Notes: generated by a model not told the origin, from the letters alone. 64,000 bases of DNA from Ichthyophthirius multifiliis (GCF_000220395.1 NW_004085967.1:124001-188000); one strand, 5' to 3'; counted from the first letter of the stretch, positions 41,942-58,900 are shown. A program made the numbers and translations.

Positions 41942-43014
41942 ATGATAAAAAAATTAAAAATCCATAATTTATTCAAATAAATAGATTTACAAAATAAAAA
42001 ATACTTATATTTTACCAATTAAAATATAAACTAAATTCTAATAAATGAATTAAAATAAAAAATAATATTTTCTAACAATAATTTAACCGAAACAGAATAT
42101 AAATTTAAAATAGATACATTATTTTAATCATTTCCATTAATTGAAGAATTAACATAAAACGAATAAAATCAAATAAAAGATTAATATGAGAATATAATAA
42201 ACAATATTTTTATAGACCAAAAAATAAAAAAAAGACCAACATAGAAATAAACAATATATTACAAAAAGCAATATAAGAAAATTCAATAGAAATAATAAAA
42301 AAAGAAAATTTAAAAATTTAAAAAATTCAGACAAATTCTAATATACCATTTCAAATAAAAAATTTAGGACAATTAAAAATATATGGTTTGAATATAGATA
42401 GAACTAAAAATGATTATATTCATAAGTATAAATATAATAAAGAAAATCAAAATACTTTGAAATTCCAATTAAGGTTTACAAATGAAGATAAATACGAAGA
42501 TAAAACTTTAAAAGAATTAGCACCTGAAAAATTTAATTCAAAAAAAGAAAAATTTAAAGAATAAATAAATGATATTGTTAAAGAGTAAAAATAAAATAAT
42601 GATGTTTCTTTTAGAACTTTTATTAAATCTTTCTTTTTAAAAACAGGCATAATTAAATAAGATTAAAATGAATTTAATTAATATTCTGAATAACTTTTTT
42701 AGATGTAAAAAAAAGCTTTCTAATAAGTAAATACTCGTAGAGATTTTATATTTGTTTAGGATTTTCTTATTTAATCTCATATTAGTTTTTAAATAACCAC
42801 AAATGATGATACTGTAGTTTGGAAAGATAATTGTGACTCGGATGGAATGTTTAAACACTTTATTAGAACTGAGTTTTCTGGATCTGATTCCGAAGCTCCT
42901 TCTTTAAAATATTAAAGAAAAAGATTAATTTCCGATATCGATGGATTTTTGAAAGGAAATCCTCTTTGTTTTGTTAAGCAATTCTATTAATCTAGTTAAT
43001 AATTATAAAATTGA
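41942..43014 (+). CDS. Protein of unknown function with an apparent frame break
   Basis: ATG 41942 opens a frame (MIKKLKIHNLFKQIDLQ) that is natural to about 42230, where an A8 run occurs. From about 42240 a second frame, offset by one base, continues convincingly (KNLGQLKIYGLNIDRT, VSFRTFIKSFFLKTG, WKDNCDSDGMFKHFIRTE) to TGA 43012-43014. No GT lies nearby for an intron, so a missing A in the run is the simplest cause. The corrected protein would be about 357 residues. The last third has a more globular, Asp/Ser-rich region. No known domain recognised. Confidence 0.6.
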
Positions 43015-43088
43015 AAACAAATTTTTTATTCTAATATATATTATTTATTCTATGTTTAAAAAAAAATAAAAAAAAATGAAAAAATAAA

Positions 43089-46000
43089 TCATAATTTAGA
43101 AATAATAGGATAATCAGCAAAAATAGCCTTTTTAGCTAATTCAGTAACAGAATTAGTTTAAAGTAAATTTTTTTTCATAAATCTATAAATAGATTCTTCA
43201 ATTTTTTCAATCTACTCATTAGAAATTTTACATTTAATAAATACTTCATTATTATTATCACTTTATTCAATTTCCAAATATTTTTCTTAAACAAATTTAT
43301 CAATTCCATTCTTAATATTATCAATTTAGCAACTTTCATGGAATTAAATTATCCTTTCGTCATGCATATTTTCACCAAAAACTTAAATTTATTAATAGAA
43401 AGTTTAAACCGGAATATTTTTATTTTTATATCTTGATAAAGGATATATATAAACTGTTACAAGCCAATAAGTTTCTAAAATTGGCCAAATAAAATTACAA
43501 TTGAAAATTATTTATTCTTGATCAATAACATAAACTTTATTATCTTAAAGTTTTATAATTTCCAATTCAATCATTTTAGGTATATACTACTACTCAAATT
43601 CTGATATATTAGTTATGGTTTCATTTAAAATATATTCCTTTTATAACAAATTTAATAAAAAATAATACTCTTTCCATATTTTTTGGGCTAGAATTCCCTC
43701 TTGAAAGGCCATTTGATTCCCAAAAGACATCAAAGCAACCGAAAATACTGCTTCAGTACAAAATACATGAAATATTGAATTTCTGTAATAATTTAAAGTT
43801 AATAAACTTGTGAAAGAATTTACTGGTTTTACTTCTTTTAATTCAAAGGGATCTTTTTTATTCTTCACTATTGAATTTTATAATAAATTCATTCCTGTCC
43901 TTAAAGTTATTATTGCTCCAGATTTATCATTAGGTATAGATATTTTTCCTTTTCTTTAAAGTATTTTAGAATTTAACCAATATATTTTTTCAAGTAATTA
44001 TTATTCTCTCAACCCTTTTCTATTACTTAATAAAAGCGCAGAAACAATACCAGTAGGCATACAAACTAATTAAGAACTCAATTAAAAAGTGATTAATTAA
44101 CTTATATCTTAAATACTTAAAGACTAGTGTTTTTAAACAGAAATAGGAGAACATATATTAACATAAATTCTTCCATAATTATTTTTAAAAGATTTTAAAT
44201 ATTGGATTAAATTAGGCATATTATCTTAATTATCTCCTGAAAAATCAAATGGAAGAAAATCAGCTTCGAAAACCTTTTCATAATTAAGTGTTATCGGTAA
44301 AATCGTAGCTTCTTTTATCTTCCCATTTTTAACTGCATCGAAAACTACACTAATAAAACTATTATCGATTTTATTTATTTTTCCATTTCTTGATCTACTA
44401 TTTTCAATAAAAAATTCCAAAGGAGTATCATCCATTAATAACTATAAAATATATTATTAGAATACAGCTGAATAAATTTTTTCAGATTTTTTTGATTGCT
44501 TTTTCCTTAAAAAAAAAGTCCCAAAAGCTCTCAAAATATGAATTAGAATTGGCTTTTATAACAAACTATTTTAATGAGTAAGTATATGGGGAGAGCGCAT
44601 TTTATAAGCAAAAAACAAATAAGATACTAATAATGAATCTATAAATGATTTATGAGTAGGTATTATAATTAATGGCCCATGAATTGAAGAGTCGTGATTT
44701 AATAAAGAAGAGAATTATTCTTCATTAATACATATTTTTTCATATATTTTTTTAAATATTTTATGCAAAAACCAAGCTGTAATTTTTATCCAAGTGGGAT
44801 TATATGAAGAAAACATTTCCTTTATTATATTTATTGCTTATTAGTTAATTTAATCAACTAATTGTGCTGAATAACCTTCATTTAACGTTCTTTCTTCAAT
44901 TACCTATTAAATAGCGCTTTAAACTTATTGAGAATTAAGAACTAGAATTTAATATTCACTTTAAGGCCTTATTTTAATAGGAGGACTATGTGAAAGAACC
45001 CAATTAATATCAGAGAAATAATATGATTCTTAGAGAATATTTTTGGTAGGAGGTTCAACTTATTCATTAAGAATAAATCTACGTAAACCCCAAGAAAACA
45101 TAAGTAAATACTATTCCCAATTAATATTGGAATAATCCAAAAAGAACATTTTTTATTCCTCTGGGCTTAATTAATTTCTCAAAGGAATGATTTTACTATT
45201 ATTAAAAATCCATTCATTAGAGCAAAAATGACTAAAAAGAGCACTTACTTCTTCTGATTTATAAACCATTTTTTAATATGAATTTGCTTTTTTTTATTAA
45301 TTTTTATCACCAAAATATTATGCGAATTTTACTAGAGAAAACGCTTCTAATCTTCTCTTTATTTAATGAAATTTTAATAATTTCTAATTAGTCATTAGCT
45401 GCAACTTTATAGTTTATATTTTTTTCTCAGGAGGATTATGTAAATAATAATTCTTCCCAACTTTAAATGAAAGACCCCATGTCATTGGATTAATTGAAGA
45501 AGTTGCAGAATGAAAAACATTTAATTTTTAATTATTAGAAAATAAAGCACCTACGACAATTATTTAATCAGAAACGCAATCTACAGGAATAATATCTCCT
45601 ATTTTTTGTGCATCACAATGTATATGAGTGAGCATTCCAATTGCACTCAATATGAAAATTGCAGAAGCAGCTGTTACCCCTTCTACCCAACCTTGGGTTG
45701 GCTATTCCACTGAAGAACCTATTATCGAAGGTCGAATTATCGTTAAAGTCATTTAAGGAGGTTTTAATTTCTTAAGTATTCTTTCTACTGCAGATTTTGT
45801 AAATACATAAGTGTTTGGATATTATCCTAATATTGTTTTGGTTTATGTAAGCATTTCTTATTCAGGTAAAGCTTCTAGATCATTCATTAATTATTCTGTA
45901 TTTTAGTTTATATCGTAAATTTCTTCCTCAATCCATCCTCGTTTGTCACTGTTTACATAGGCAGTTGAAACATGTATAAATTGATTTAAATTTTGACAAC

Positions 46001-46485
46001 TCTTTGCCAAATCAAAAATACGTAAAGTCCCACGTACATTCATTTAAATTGCATTTGTAAGTTTAGCGTTGAAATCTACCGATGCTGCACAGTTTATTAT
46101 TAAATCTAAATTTTATATTAGAATACTTCTATCTTCAGTCGATAAGCCTAGACCTTCTTAGAGTAAATCACCTTTTATTTTTTAAAAAAATAAAATAATA
46201 TATTTTTTTTATTGTATTACCTTGTATTAAATGGACTTTTTCTTATACATAACTAGTAAACTATTCACCATATCTTCTTTTTAGTGTTTCAAATATTTCA
46301 GAATCCATAACTGTTTTATTAAATCTTTCCTATATTGTCGATCCTTTTAAGGAACGTATAAGTAAATATATTTTTCCAACTTATGGAAGCGCTCTAAGAT
46401 ATTTTTCGAAAATCACTTTACCTAAAAATCCGGTAACACCTGTTAATAATATATTTTTATTAATGTAAAAGTTCTATATTTTCAT
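43089..46485 (-). CDS. FARAT: Bifunctional fatty acyl-CoA reductase / glycerone-phosphate acyltransferase, peroxisomal
   Basis: Two exons around a 49-nt intron (46172-46220) sum to 3348 nt, 1115 residues, in frame from ATG 46485 to TGA 43089-43091. The N-terminal half is a male-sterility type fatty acyl-CoA reductase: [18 protein letters not shown] for NADPH binding and YVFTKSAVE with the catalytic Tyr and Lys. The C-terminal half is a PlsB/GNPAT-type acyltransferase with HKSFID (HX4D, near 44655), AFGTFFLRK and [13 protein letters not shown] (near 44400). The last residues are SKL, a classic PTS1 peroxisomal signal. The fusion matches the architecture of FARAT of Tetrahymena, which supplies both fatty alcohol and acyl-DHAP for ether-lipid synthesis. 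Length and motifs are intact. Promoter-side spacer to the next gene is about 310 nt (divergent). Confidence 0.95.
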
Positions 46486-46796
46486 AAATTTTAATATAAT
46501 AATATTTTTTATGTAAAAATTTAATAAATTTTTTTTTTTAAATTATTTTACTTTAAAATAAAATAAATTAAAGATATAATATCTAATAATAATTTTTATT
46601 TATGCTACTATGTATAATCATTATGGTATATAAAGTTATTATGATTTCAATTTTCTTTACATTATATTTTTAAATACTTTATTATGATTTTTTTCAAATA
46701 AAATTAAAATTAATTATATAAAATAAATAAATTGCAAAATCAATATATTATAATATAATTACATTTAACTAGAAAATTTTTAATTTTTAATTTAAT
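46486..46796. other. Divergent promoter spacer
   Basis: A/T-rich 311 nt between the start of FARAT (minus) and the start of the type I membrane protein (plus). No recognisable motif beyond A/T tracts. Confidence 0.5.
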
Positions 46797-48464
46797 ATGT
46801 TCTTCTTAATTTTTTATGTTTTCCATTTTTGCTAAACATAATAACATTAAAAAATTATAGAAATAAATTATGGGAAACCTTCAAATATTACAATGAACTA
46901 CAACGAAGCAATATTCGTAGAATTTGATTAAGGAAATGATATAATTGACAAATACAAGCATCCATATTTTTGTAATTTTGTATAATCTTAATTTACAACA
47001 AAAAATATTCAATAAATAAATTTAAATGAATATTGTAATGAAAACGATTGCTTGATTTCAATAAATATATATAATAAATTATATATTTATAATTTATAAT
47101 AAAATAATATATCAATAATTTAATTAGATTTTTAAAATTAGTAATTTATTAAATAATAATTATAATAATTCATACTTTATAATTAAGTACAAAATAATTT
47201 TATAGTGATTGTCCCAAATCAGGTATATGATTTAAACTTTGTTTTATTTGGAAATAATTAAATGTGTATTATTGAAGATAATATATTTTTTTTCTAAACT
47301 TTTAATTAAGAAATAGATCCCTCTTAAATTATTCTATATAAAGATAAATTATTTGTAGGAAACATTAATCAAAACATAGTTTTAATTTTTGAAATAAATT
47401 TTACTTAAAATTAATTAATTTTAATTGGTGATATATAAGTTTAAGCATATTTAAATGATCACTTAAACAATATTAAAATCAAATTGCTTTAAATTGTTGA
47501 ATAATCAGAATTATTATATTAAGTTTTTATTTTTGAATATAATTTACAACAACTATTAATATTCAATTATAATATATAAACTCAAAAATACGTTTTGATA
47601 AATAATGTAAAATATAATTAATTGATAACATAATTAAAAACAGAAAATGATATTCAATATATTTTAAAATAAAAAAGAAAAGGTTAAAAAAATAACAGTA
47701 ATTTAGAAATATTAAAAACTACTTATGATTTTTAATAAAATAAATATAACTTAGGCTCTTAGGTTTAAAAAGTTGAAATGTCTCAAAAATTATTATATAT
47801 TTTGTAAGATGATGTTGTAGCTTTAATTTGGAAATTTATTCCTTAAACTATATTTAAAAAAAATAATTTCTAGCAAACTATTGGATGCTTTAATAATATA
47901 GATAATATGTGGCCTTTGTACGTCTATCCAGTTAAATAAAATTTTAGTACTGTATATAATTCTAGTCTGACAATTAATTAAACTTAACTTGACAACTAAT
48001 AATAATCAAAAATTATATATCCAGGTAATATAAGTATGACAAGTTAATTTTATGATTATTTCATAACTTTAAATAAAAATACACTTTAAATATATTAAGT
48101 AGAAGAAAAACTGCCGTATCTTATGTGCGATTCAAATAATTTAGAAGATACTTAATACGACTATTATTGCAAAATTAGAATATATACCCTTAATAATAAT
48201 TATACTGAAATATTATATATTTAGCTTAATAGAGAAATATTTTAAAATACAACCATTGCTTTTATTGTAGGTCTATCTTTAAGCCTCACTATCTCTTTAT
48301 TTATTATTATTAGATTTTGTATTTACTTCTATAGATAGAAGCATTAGTATTAACAATTATACTAAGAATAAAAACAATCTAATGACTCATTTGAAAAAGA
48401 AATATAATAATAATAAAATTAATTATAAAAATTAAAGCTTGTATAACGTAATAATTAAAGGTGA
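46797..48464 (+). CDS. Secreted-type single-pass membrane protein, unknown function
   Basis: A single exon of 1668 nt (555 residues). The ATG at 46797 was chosen over the later one at 46893 because it adds a hydrophobic signal peptide (MFFLIFYVFHFCQTQ) in frame. The long luminal or extracellular part is beta-rich with repeated Leu/Ile/Phe strands (PNQVYDLNFVLFGNNQMC, KDKLFVGNINQNIVLIFE), reminiscent of a beta-propeller ectodomain, and has several Cys. A transmembrane helix follows (TIAFIVGLSLSLTISLFII, about 48255-48320), then a short Gln-rich cytoplasmic tail. The layout is type I. Ciliates encode large families of such surface or secretory-pathway proteins; no specific family is recognised. 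Confidence 0.8.
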
Positions 48465-48688
48465 TAAAATACCATTAAGTTTTTCGATTTCATATATTAT
48501 TATTATAAAATACTATTATTAGAATATATATAATAATTTATTTAATTTTTATATATATGCATTATATGTTTTTATTTTTTCTCCATTATATAAAAATATT
48601 AAGAATAATTTTTGATTTATTATTTTTTATAAAATATTTTTATAAAAATTAAATTCATAGAAAATAAATATAATATAAAAAAGTAGAA

Positions 48689-49986
48689 ATGTCAAAAAAT
48701 ATAATAGATTTTCTTAAATATAATCATAGATAGTAATTAAGAAGAAAATAAATAGCTTAAAAATTTTAATAAACTCGAAACTTTTATTTATAAGTTTATT
48801 AAAATGATAAAAAGGTTATAAATAATTAAAATAATTAAAATATAAATAGTATGATATTAGTAAATTGCAAATTAAAAGAAGAATAAATGAATTATTTACT
48901 TAATTATTTTTAATTTTTGGTCTGTAATAATAATGAGAAAGAAAAAATATTATAATTTATATTATAAATTTATTAAAATAATTTAAATTATTTCTAAAAT
49001 AATTTAAATAACTAATACTTATTTAATTTGAATTTAATAAAATATTTATAAGAGGCTAATAATGATACGATTTTACAAATTTTAATCAATTATTAGCAAT
49101 AAATAAGATAAATTCTAAAAATTAACATAATTTAATAAGATAATATGAGTTAATGCTTAACAATAATTAATTTATTTACACTTTTTATACTTTAAAGTAA
49201 TTTTAATTAGCAAATTTTTATTTTGACCAAAGAAGATTTTATTCCATTAATTAAAATGTGCATTTTTAAAAACTTTTCTTTAGTAATAAAATAAAAATGT
49301 TATATTACTTTAAAAGATTTATCCTTATGTAGCAATGAATACAAGGACTTAATTATTTATAGTGATATTATTTAAAAAGATTTCAAAGCAAATATAGAAT
49401 CAGAATGTCAAGATGATGTATTTTATTTATTTTTTTAAAAAATATTTTTTTATTCTAAATAAATTAAAGTTAAAAAAAGCTTCATTTTAAATAGTGATTA
49501 ATTTATTTTAATCATGCGATCAGTAAAAAAAAAATTATATAATATTAATTAAAATAAATATATATTTTTAAAATTAAAAAAATAATAATAATATAATTTA
49601 AATAATTTATAAATTATGAAAATGTATATTCTTAAATTTATAATTTTAAAATATTTAGTAAAATTTTTTTATTTATTTAAAATATATAAATTAAAAAAAG
49701 TAATCATTAATATGTTTTATTCTAAAAGAATATTTTCTAAGAATTTGTTACCAATTTTCCTAAATAAAATTTGAACTCATATTAGTTTTAGTAATTTTTG
49801 AAAACTCTTTTATATATTTTCGAGAATGGAGAAATTTTAAAAACAATAATGTCACTAAAATATAATATTTTTGTCAATTATTTTAAAAAATATATTAAAC
49901 AAATAAAAATAAATAATTTAGTTGCTATTAATTAAGAAATAATTTTTTTGGCTTAAGAAATTTAATAAAAATATTTAAAATAATGA
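48689..49986 (+). CDS. ARM-like repeat protein, possibly importin-alpha-like
   Basis: ATG 48689 starts MSKNIIDFLKYNHRQQL RRK, a short basic region loosely like an importin-beta-binding segment. Helical Leu/Ile/Asn-rich repeats follow (QEANNDTILQILINYQQQ, CYITLKDLSLCSNEYKDL). An intron at about 49419-49469 restores KKASFQIVINLFQSC, which resembles an importin-alpha repeat helix. After further intron sequence the last exon reads SYQFQQFLKTLLYIFENGEI and ends EIQQKYLKQ at TGA 49984-49986. Length would be about 390 residues, short for importin alpha (about 520). The fold call is moderate; the importin-alpha assignment is weak. Confidence 0.55.
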
Positions 49987-50234
49987 AACTTATTAGTTTA
50001 AATGATTAAAATAAAATAGTTAGTTATATATTAAAATCTTTATATAATAAAAATGAATAGTTAGAACTTTTAAAATAAATATATATTAATACATTTAATT
50101 CAATAAAAATATAAATATATAATTAATTTTTTATATATATAAAATAGATAAATTTGTTTATTTTAAACATTTTAAATATTTTAAATATTTTTTTTAGTAT
50201 AATAAATAAATAATTTTTTTTAAATAAAAAAAAA

Positions 50235-52603
<2,369 letters not shown>

Positions 52604-52970
52604 ATCTTAACTTTTTTCTTTTATTTATATAATTCTTAAAAATTTATATTATTATATAAATAAAATTATATAATTAATTTATTTTTGAAAAAAAAAAAAA
52701 AAAATATTAAAGAGGACTTTATTAATATTTATAAAATTTAGAAGAAATTTATTTAATAAAATTTAAATTTAATTTTTAAAGTTTTATGTATCTAAGATTT
52801 TAAAAAAATTAATTAATAAATTATATTTTTATTAATTTTAAATTAAATGGGGATATTATAATAAAATAGACAATTATAATAAATATAAGTTGTAAAAATC
52901 TTTAATAAAAAAAATATTTTAAATTTTTTTAACTTTATTATTTTAAATTAATTTCTATTAAAGATTATTA
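52604..52970. other. A/T spacer
   Basis: A/T-rich 367 nt between the tandem CDPK and ATPase-cyclase genes, with an A16-type run near 52689. No feature recognised. Confidence 0.5.
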
Positions 52971-55900
52971 ATGTTAAATTTAGTTTCATAAAATAAGGAA
53001 AAATGTCCATATTGTTCTAAAGATGAGGTTCACTACCTATCAGTAAATGAATACAATAAATAATTTTTATTAAAAAAAATATTTTTTTCCTAAATTTATA
53101 CTAATTAATTTAATATAATATAAGATCGAATTAAAAAAAGGTCGGATTACATCTCATATAAATGAAAACTAATCAAATAAAATTTAAACAAATATATATA
53201 CTGTAAAAAAAAAAAAATTAAATAATAAATTTTTTATTAATTTTTTATAGAATATGTCTATTTTACCTAAAACAATTTATTAATACTTTACAAAATTAGG
53301 AAATATTTTTTTTTTAGTAGTGTCATTAATTATGTTAATAAGATAGGATTTATCTTCTTTTAAAAAGTAAAAATAATATTTTTCTTAATTTAATTTAATT
53401 TATATATTATTTATTTTCACATAGCTGGATTATTATTTTTCCCTTTAATGTTCTTTTGCACAATACACATTATAAAGAATACATAATAGACTTGTAAAGA
53501 TAAAAGATTGATGAATAATAAAATAAATAAAAATGCTAGGTTTTTAAATAATATTATTTTTTATTAAAACTTTTAAATTTATTGAATATAGAGAGGAAAT
53601 ATAAAAAATATAGAAGAATATGTAAATGAATATAAATAATAGAATTTTTTTTTAATATTTTATTTGATATTTTTTTGCATTAACCTAATAGAAAAAAATT
53701 TAAAGGAAAAAAATCATGTTAGCAAATTAAGCTAATAATCCAAATCAAACTTTAAGATAGAAATAAATTTCATAAATTTAAAAAGAACAAATAATATAAA
53801 ACTCTTAAAAAGAATAAATTGAAAATTTATAAACAATTTATTGGGAAGAATTAAGAGTGGGAGATGTTGTTAGGCTTCAACATGGAGAAACCGCACCGGC
53901 AGACATGATTTTATTAGATTCTAATAAAATAAGGGATAAATAGGCTATATGCTATATAGATACAATCCCAGTAGATGGTAAAGAACAATTAAGGTAAATA
54001 AGTGCAAGTTCTCTAACTAGAAGTAATATTTTTTTAAAATATATATAAAATAAATAAATAATAAAATAAAAGTAATAAATTTCAAAGATTATAAGAAATC
54101 GTTTTTTAATAAATACAGGGCTATTTTAAATTTAAAATTATCATATGAACCTCCAAATTAAAATATTAACGAATTTAATGGCTAATTACGTTTAAAAAAA
54201 GATCCAAAAATAGAATTTTTAACAAATGATAATTTCATTCCTAGAGGAAGTACAGTTTATTTATAAAAAAGTAAGGATTGGATATATGGATTAGTTCTTT
54301 ATACAGGAATGAAAACTAAAATAATGATTAATAGAAATTATTAAAATTATAAAAATTCTTATTTGGAAGGATTAATTTAATATTATTTTTTAGCAAATGT
54401 TTCCTTAGTAATTGTCTTTGCTATTGTTAGTATAATTGTCCTTATTGCTAAAAGTAAAGAATCTGATTTTTTAATTAATTATGTTGATAAGGATGTTGCT
54501 AATTCCATTAGATTTTTCACTTATATTATACTTTATTCATAAATGATTCCGATTTCTATTTACGGGGTTTTAGATATAGTTACTATATTATCAAAATTCA
54601 AAATTGAAAAACAAAACAAAAAAAAAAAAAAATACTTTAAAATTAACGATCCAAATGTTTTTAGTAATATGGGCCATGTATTTTTTTTTTAATTTATTAA
54701 TTTAAATTATAATATTTTAAATAAAATTAAAAGATTGATTATATTTTTATGGATAAATTTACTGCTATTCATAAAAAAATACATGATGTTGCAAGAATCA
54801 CTACTTATAATGATGATTATAGAATTGAAAAAGATGATATTAGTAAATTTTTAGAAGGAAAAGAATTCAGTAATAAGGATTTTAAGAACTTTTAAACAAT
54901 AAATTAATTAACATAAAATGCACAATTTACATTAAATTTCATAGAAGTAGATGAAAAAAATGATGAATATGATATATATAAAGATAATAAAAAGGAAGAA
55001 AATAATAATAATAATATATAAAATATAAAAATATAAACGAATGGTGCTTAATTTAATCCAATAAACTCTAATTAAAACTAAAGTATGTAAACAGACGATT
55101 TTGACATTAAAAATATTTAAGATAAATTGTTTTGTAATTAAATGGAAAATTCTAATAAATTACCTTTATAATTAAAAGAATATTTATAGAAAGAGCTTCA
55201 AAATACAAAAAATCCTGAAACATCAGAAAAATAAGCAATTTAATATTCTTAAATATCAGAAAAACAAATTAGTTAAAATTTTTAACAAGAATCGAAATCA
55301 GAAACGGTAAACATTGATAAATAATAGCCTATTAATGAATTATCGAAAGCCCAAATATATACAACTTATTAATATGTTTAAAAGATATAAGAAATGTATG
55401 ATGAAAATAATATAAAAGGAGATTTATCATAAATAATAATAGCTTCTCTTATTTGTAACCATGCCGAGCCTTCAAAACACGATACTTTGGAAATTGTTGA
55501 TTCTAGTATACTTTAAAATGAAAATTCAGTTTTATAATTTGCTAGTTAATCTGGTTTTACATTGTTTACTTAAAAAAATAAATCCTATATTTATTTTGGT
55601 GTAAAAAAATTATATTTTATTTTAAAATTAATAAAAAATAGAAAAAAAATGTTGTTTAAATTGATGAAAAAATGTTTAATTATTAAAGAGGAGACAAAAA
55701 AACATTTTCTGTTATAGTTTAATTGACCTAAGATAAAAAGTAATCATTTTATTTATATTGTAAAGGAGATCCTGCTTATATGAGAAACAGAATGTAGATT
55801 AGTATTTAAGAAAGCATTAATTTTGATATTTTAGTATAAAGCTTTTAAAAATAAGGCCTTTAGCCTATTGTTTATACAAAGAAACAACTTAGTTAAGCTT

Positions 55901-58900
55901 AGTATAATAAATATATTGAGTTATATAAATAAATATAAAATAATCCTTAAGTTTAAGAAGAAGAATTAAAATAATTAGGTTTAGAAATAGAAGTTAATTT
56001 ATAATTTATTGGACTATTTGGTTTAAAATAAAGAGTTAATTAAGATATTTTCCCTCTAATTAATTTATTCCAAAAATCAAATTTGAATTTATACTTATTA
56101 TCAAGCGAAACTTAAGAACAAACTTTAAATACTGCAATGTAAAAAAAAAAAAAAAAAAATTATAATTTTTTTTTAAAAGAAACATAGGAATAAGTTAAGG
56201 TTTCGGAAGATAAGCTAATAAATAATATTTTTAAATATCAGAAGATAACACAGAATAAGTATGGAATTAAGTCCGTTAGATTTTATAATAATTAAAGGAT
56301 ATATTTTCTACATAAAATTAACAAAAAATTCAAGCAGAAAAAGCCAAAAGAAACAATTACGAGCTTGCATAACCTTTGGACGAAAAAAAGTAATAAGAAA
56401 CCGTTGATAAGAATCTTAATTAAAAAGAGGAAGTATAAGATTTAGAAAGAAGACTTTCTAAAGCATTATAGTAAAACATTATGCTTGAAAAAATAAATTA
56501 ATAATATTAATTACATTTAAATGGTAAAAGCTTTTTATGTTTAACTTAAGATAATACTCTTTTATAACATTTTACTTTTATTTTATAATTCTGTAGAGTA
56601 GTAATAGGTTATAATATTGACTAAGAGTCAAAAGGAAAACTAGTAAATATAATTAAAAAAGGGATGCTTTTTAATCCAACAGTATGTGCAATTGGAGATG
56701 GTTACAAAGATACTTAAATGATGAAAAATGCCGACATTTCAATTGAAATAGTTGAAAGTTGTCCTTAGTCACATACTGAATTTTGCACAGGAGAATAATT
56801 TCATGTACTAAGTAATGGAGGAGATATACAATTATCATAAATAAAAGATATAAAAGATCTAATTTTGCTAGAAGGAGTTAATAATTTTTTCTAAACTTAA
56901 AATTTGATATACTTTTTGTTTTATAAAAGTTTACTTTTTGGACTCTCTTTATTTTACTTTAATTGGTATTCATCTTTTCTTGGTACTTCTATGTTTGAAT
57001 CTATGTGGGTATTCTTGTACGATTTCATATTTAATGCTGGAACTGTGATTCTATACGGACTATATGATACTCCTTTCCAAAAAATCGTCTTATAAATTTT
57101 CCCTTCACTTTATGTATCTGGTTTAGTTGAAAAATAACGAGTTTTATCAAATTTTGTACTACAGAGTGTCTTAGAGGGTCTTTTTTAAGGAACTCTTATT
57201 TACTATGTATCCATTTATATAGTTTCCAGATCTCTAAGTATTGATGGATATAATTCTGACTTTGGAATCATGTCTTTAGTTATTATTTATAGTGTCATAC
57301 TTGTTTTTAATTTTAAAATTATCTTAACTTCAGAGAGTCATAAAGTAAGAATTGTCTGGGCTGGTCAATTAATTGTTTTGGTACTTATTATAGTATTTAT
57401 TTTTGCTAATGATACTGATAATTTCTCGAATTGGGATTGGGTTATGACAACTGGTGAAATATTCAAAAGAGGTGATACTATTTGTTGTTTGATTTTTAAT
57501 GTTATTGTATCTCTTATTGTTTCTCATTTTGTAAATGTTTTTATGGTCGAATATCTATAACCTAATACCTATTTGCTTAATGCTTCAAAAATTTAATAAT
57601 AAAAATGTTTGAACTATTATATATATATTTTATTTATTTTTATTTTTATTATTAGTAAATTGGAAAGAATATAATAATTAAATAATTATTGAATAAAGTC
57701 TGAAAAGAGAAATTGATTTAGGACTTTTAATTAAGAAAATCTTTACATCATAAAGTATTATTGAATAATCAGTTTTAGATAGTAAATAAAAAATTACAAA
57801 TTATATAAAAATAATAAATTTTATTAGTGGTTTCTGCATTTGAATCTGATGTAACACATATGTAAATAAATCCATATTCATTAAAATTTAATGACTAAAA
57901 ATTAGAAAATAAATACAAATATGAACGTACATCTTCAAGCTCTTCAATATTCCGTTTTACATATTTTATTATAGTATTAATAATTGTCGTATACATAATA
58001 GTAGATACTATAACCGATAAAGAATTAGATTAAATTAGAGGCTTTTTACGAGCAGGATTTGGTGGTTTTTTCGTATTAGGATTAATACTTGTATTAAGTT
58101 AAAAGTTTCAAGATTTATATTATTCATTATCATTTTCACTTCTTTTCATTGGGGTAGTTTTCAAAATAATACTTGATTGGATCGAATCAAATTTCAGTAC
58201 TTCAATGACTACAATGATTACTACTTGCATTCTTACATTTAATTTTGGTTTAAATATTTATTCTGTAATTATTTTGAATTTAATGAACTCTTGTAGCTTT
58301 ATTATAAGAATTATTTTTATTTATTATGACAAAGGCTATTACGATTAAAATGGAACTAATTAAGATCTTTATAATTTCTTTTTAATTGCTTCATTTGTAA
58401 TTATGCTTTTTTATGTGTTCGTATAATCTGTATATGTAATATACAAAAGTGAAAGTGAGAAAAGGAAATATTTTGTAGCTTAATAAGATATAAAAAACGC
58501 CAAAGAACAAAATAATGCTATATTATCAATTTTAGTCCCAGATTTTGTCCAAAACAAATTAAATACAGGAAAATTCGAAATGGCAGATGATTAAGACGAA
58601 GTTGCCATTTTATTTGCTGATATTTGTTATTTCGATGACATGGTAGAAGAAGAATAAAACAATATAGTTTCTATACTTGATGAATTGTTCAGAAATTTTG
58701 ATATCATTTGTGAAAAACATGGTGCTTAGAAAATCGAGACTGTCGGAAAGACATATATGGCAGCAACAGGTATAAAAGAATGTGAAATAAACGTGTCAGA
58801 ACAAATAAAGTAAAGAGGAAAAGGCGAAAGATTAGTAACAATGGCAAAAGAGATGTTAGAGCATGCCAGCAATTAAAAATGGGGAAAACAATAAGAGCCA

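Noticed and set aside
46893-46895. Start of the membrane protein at the inner ATG
   Set aside because: The upstream in-frame ATG at 46797 adds a good signal peptide and no stop intervenes.
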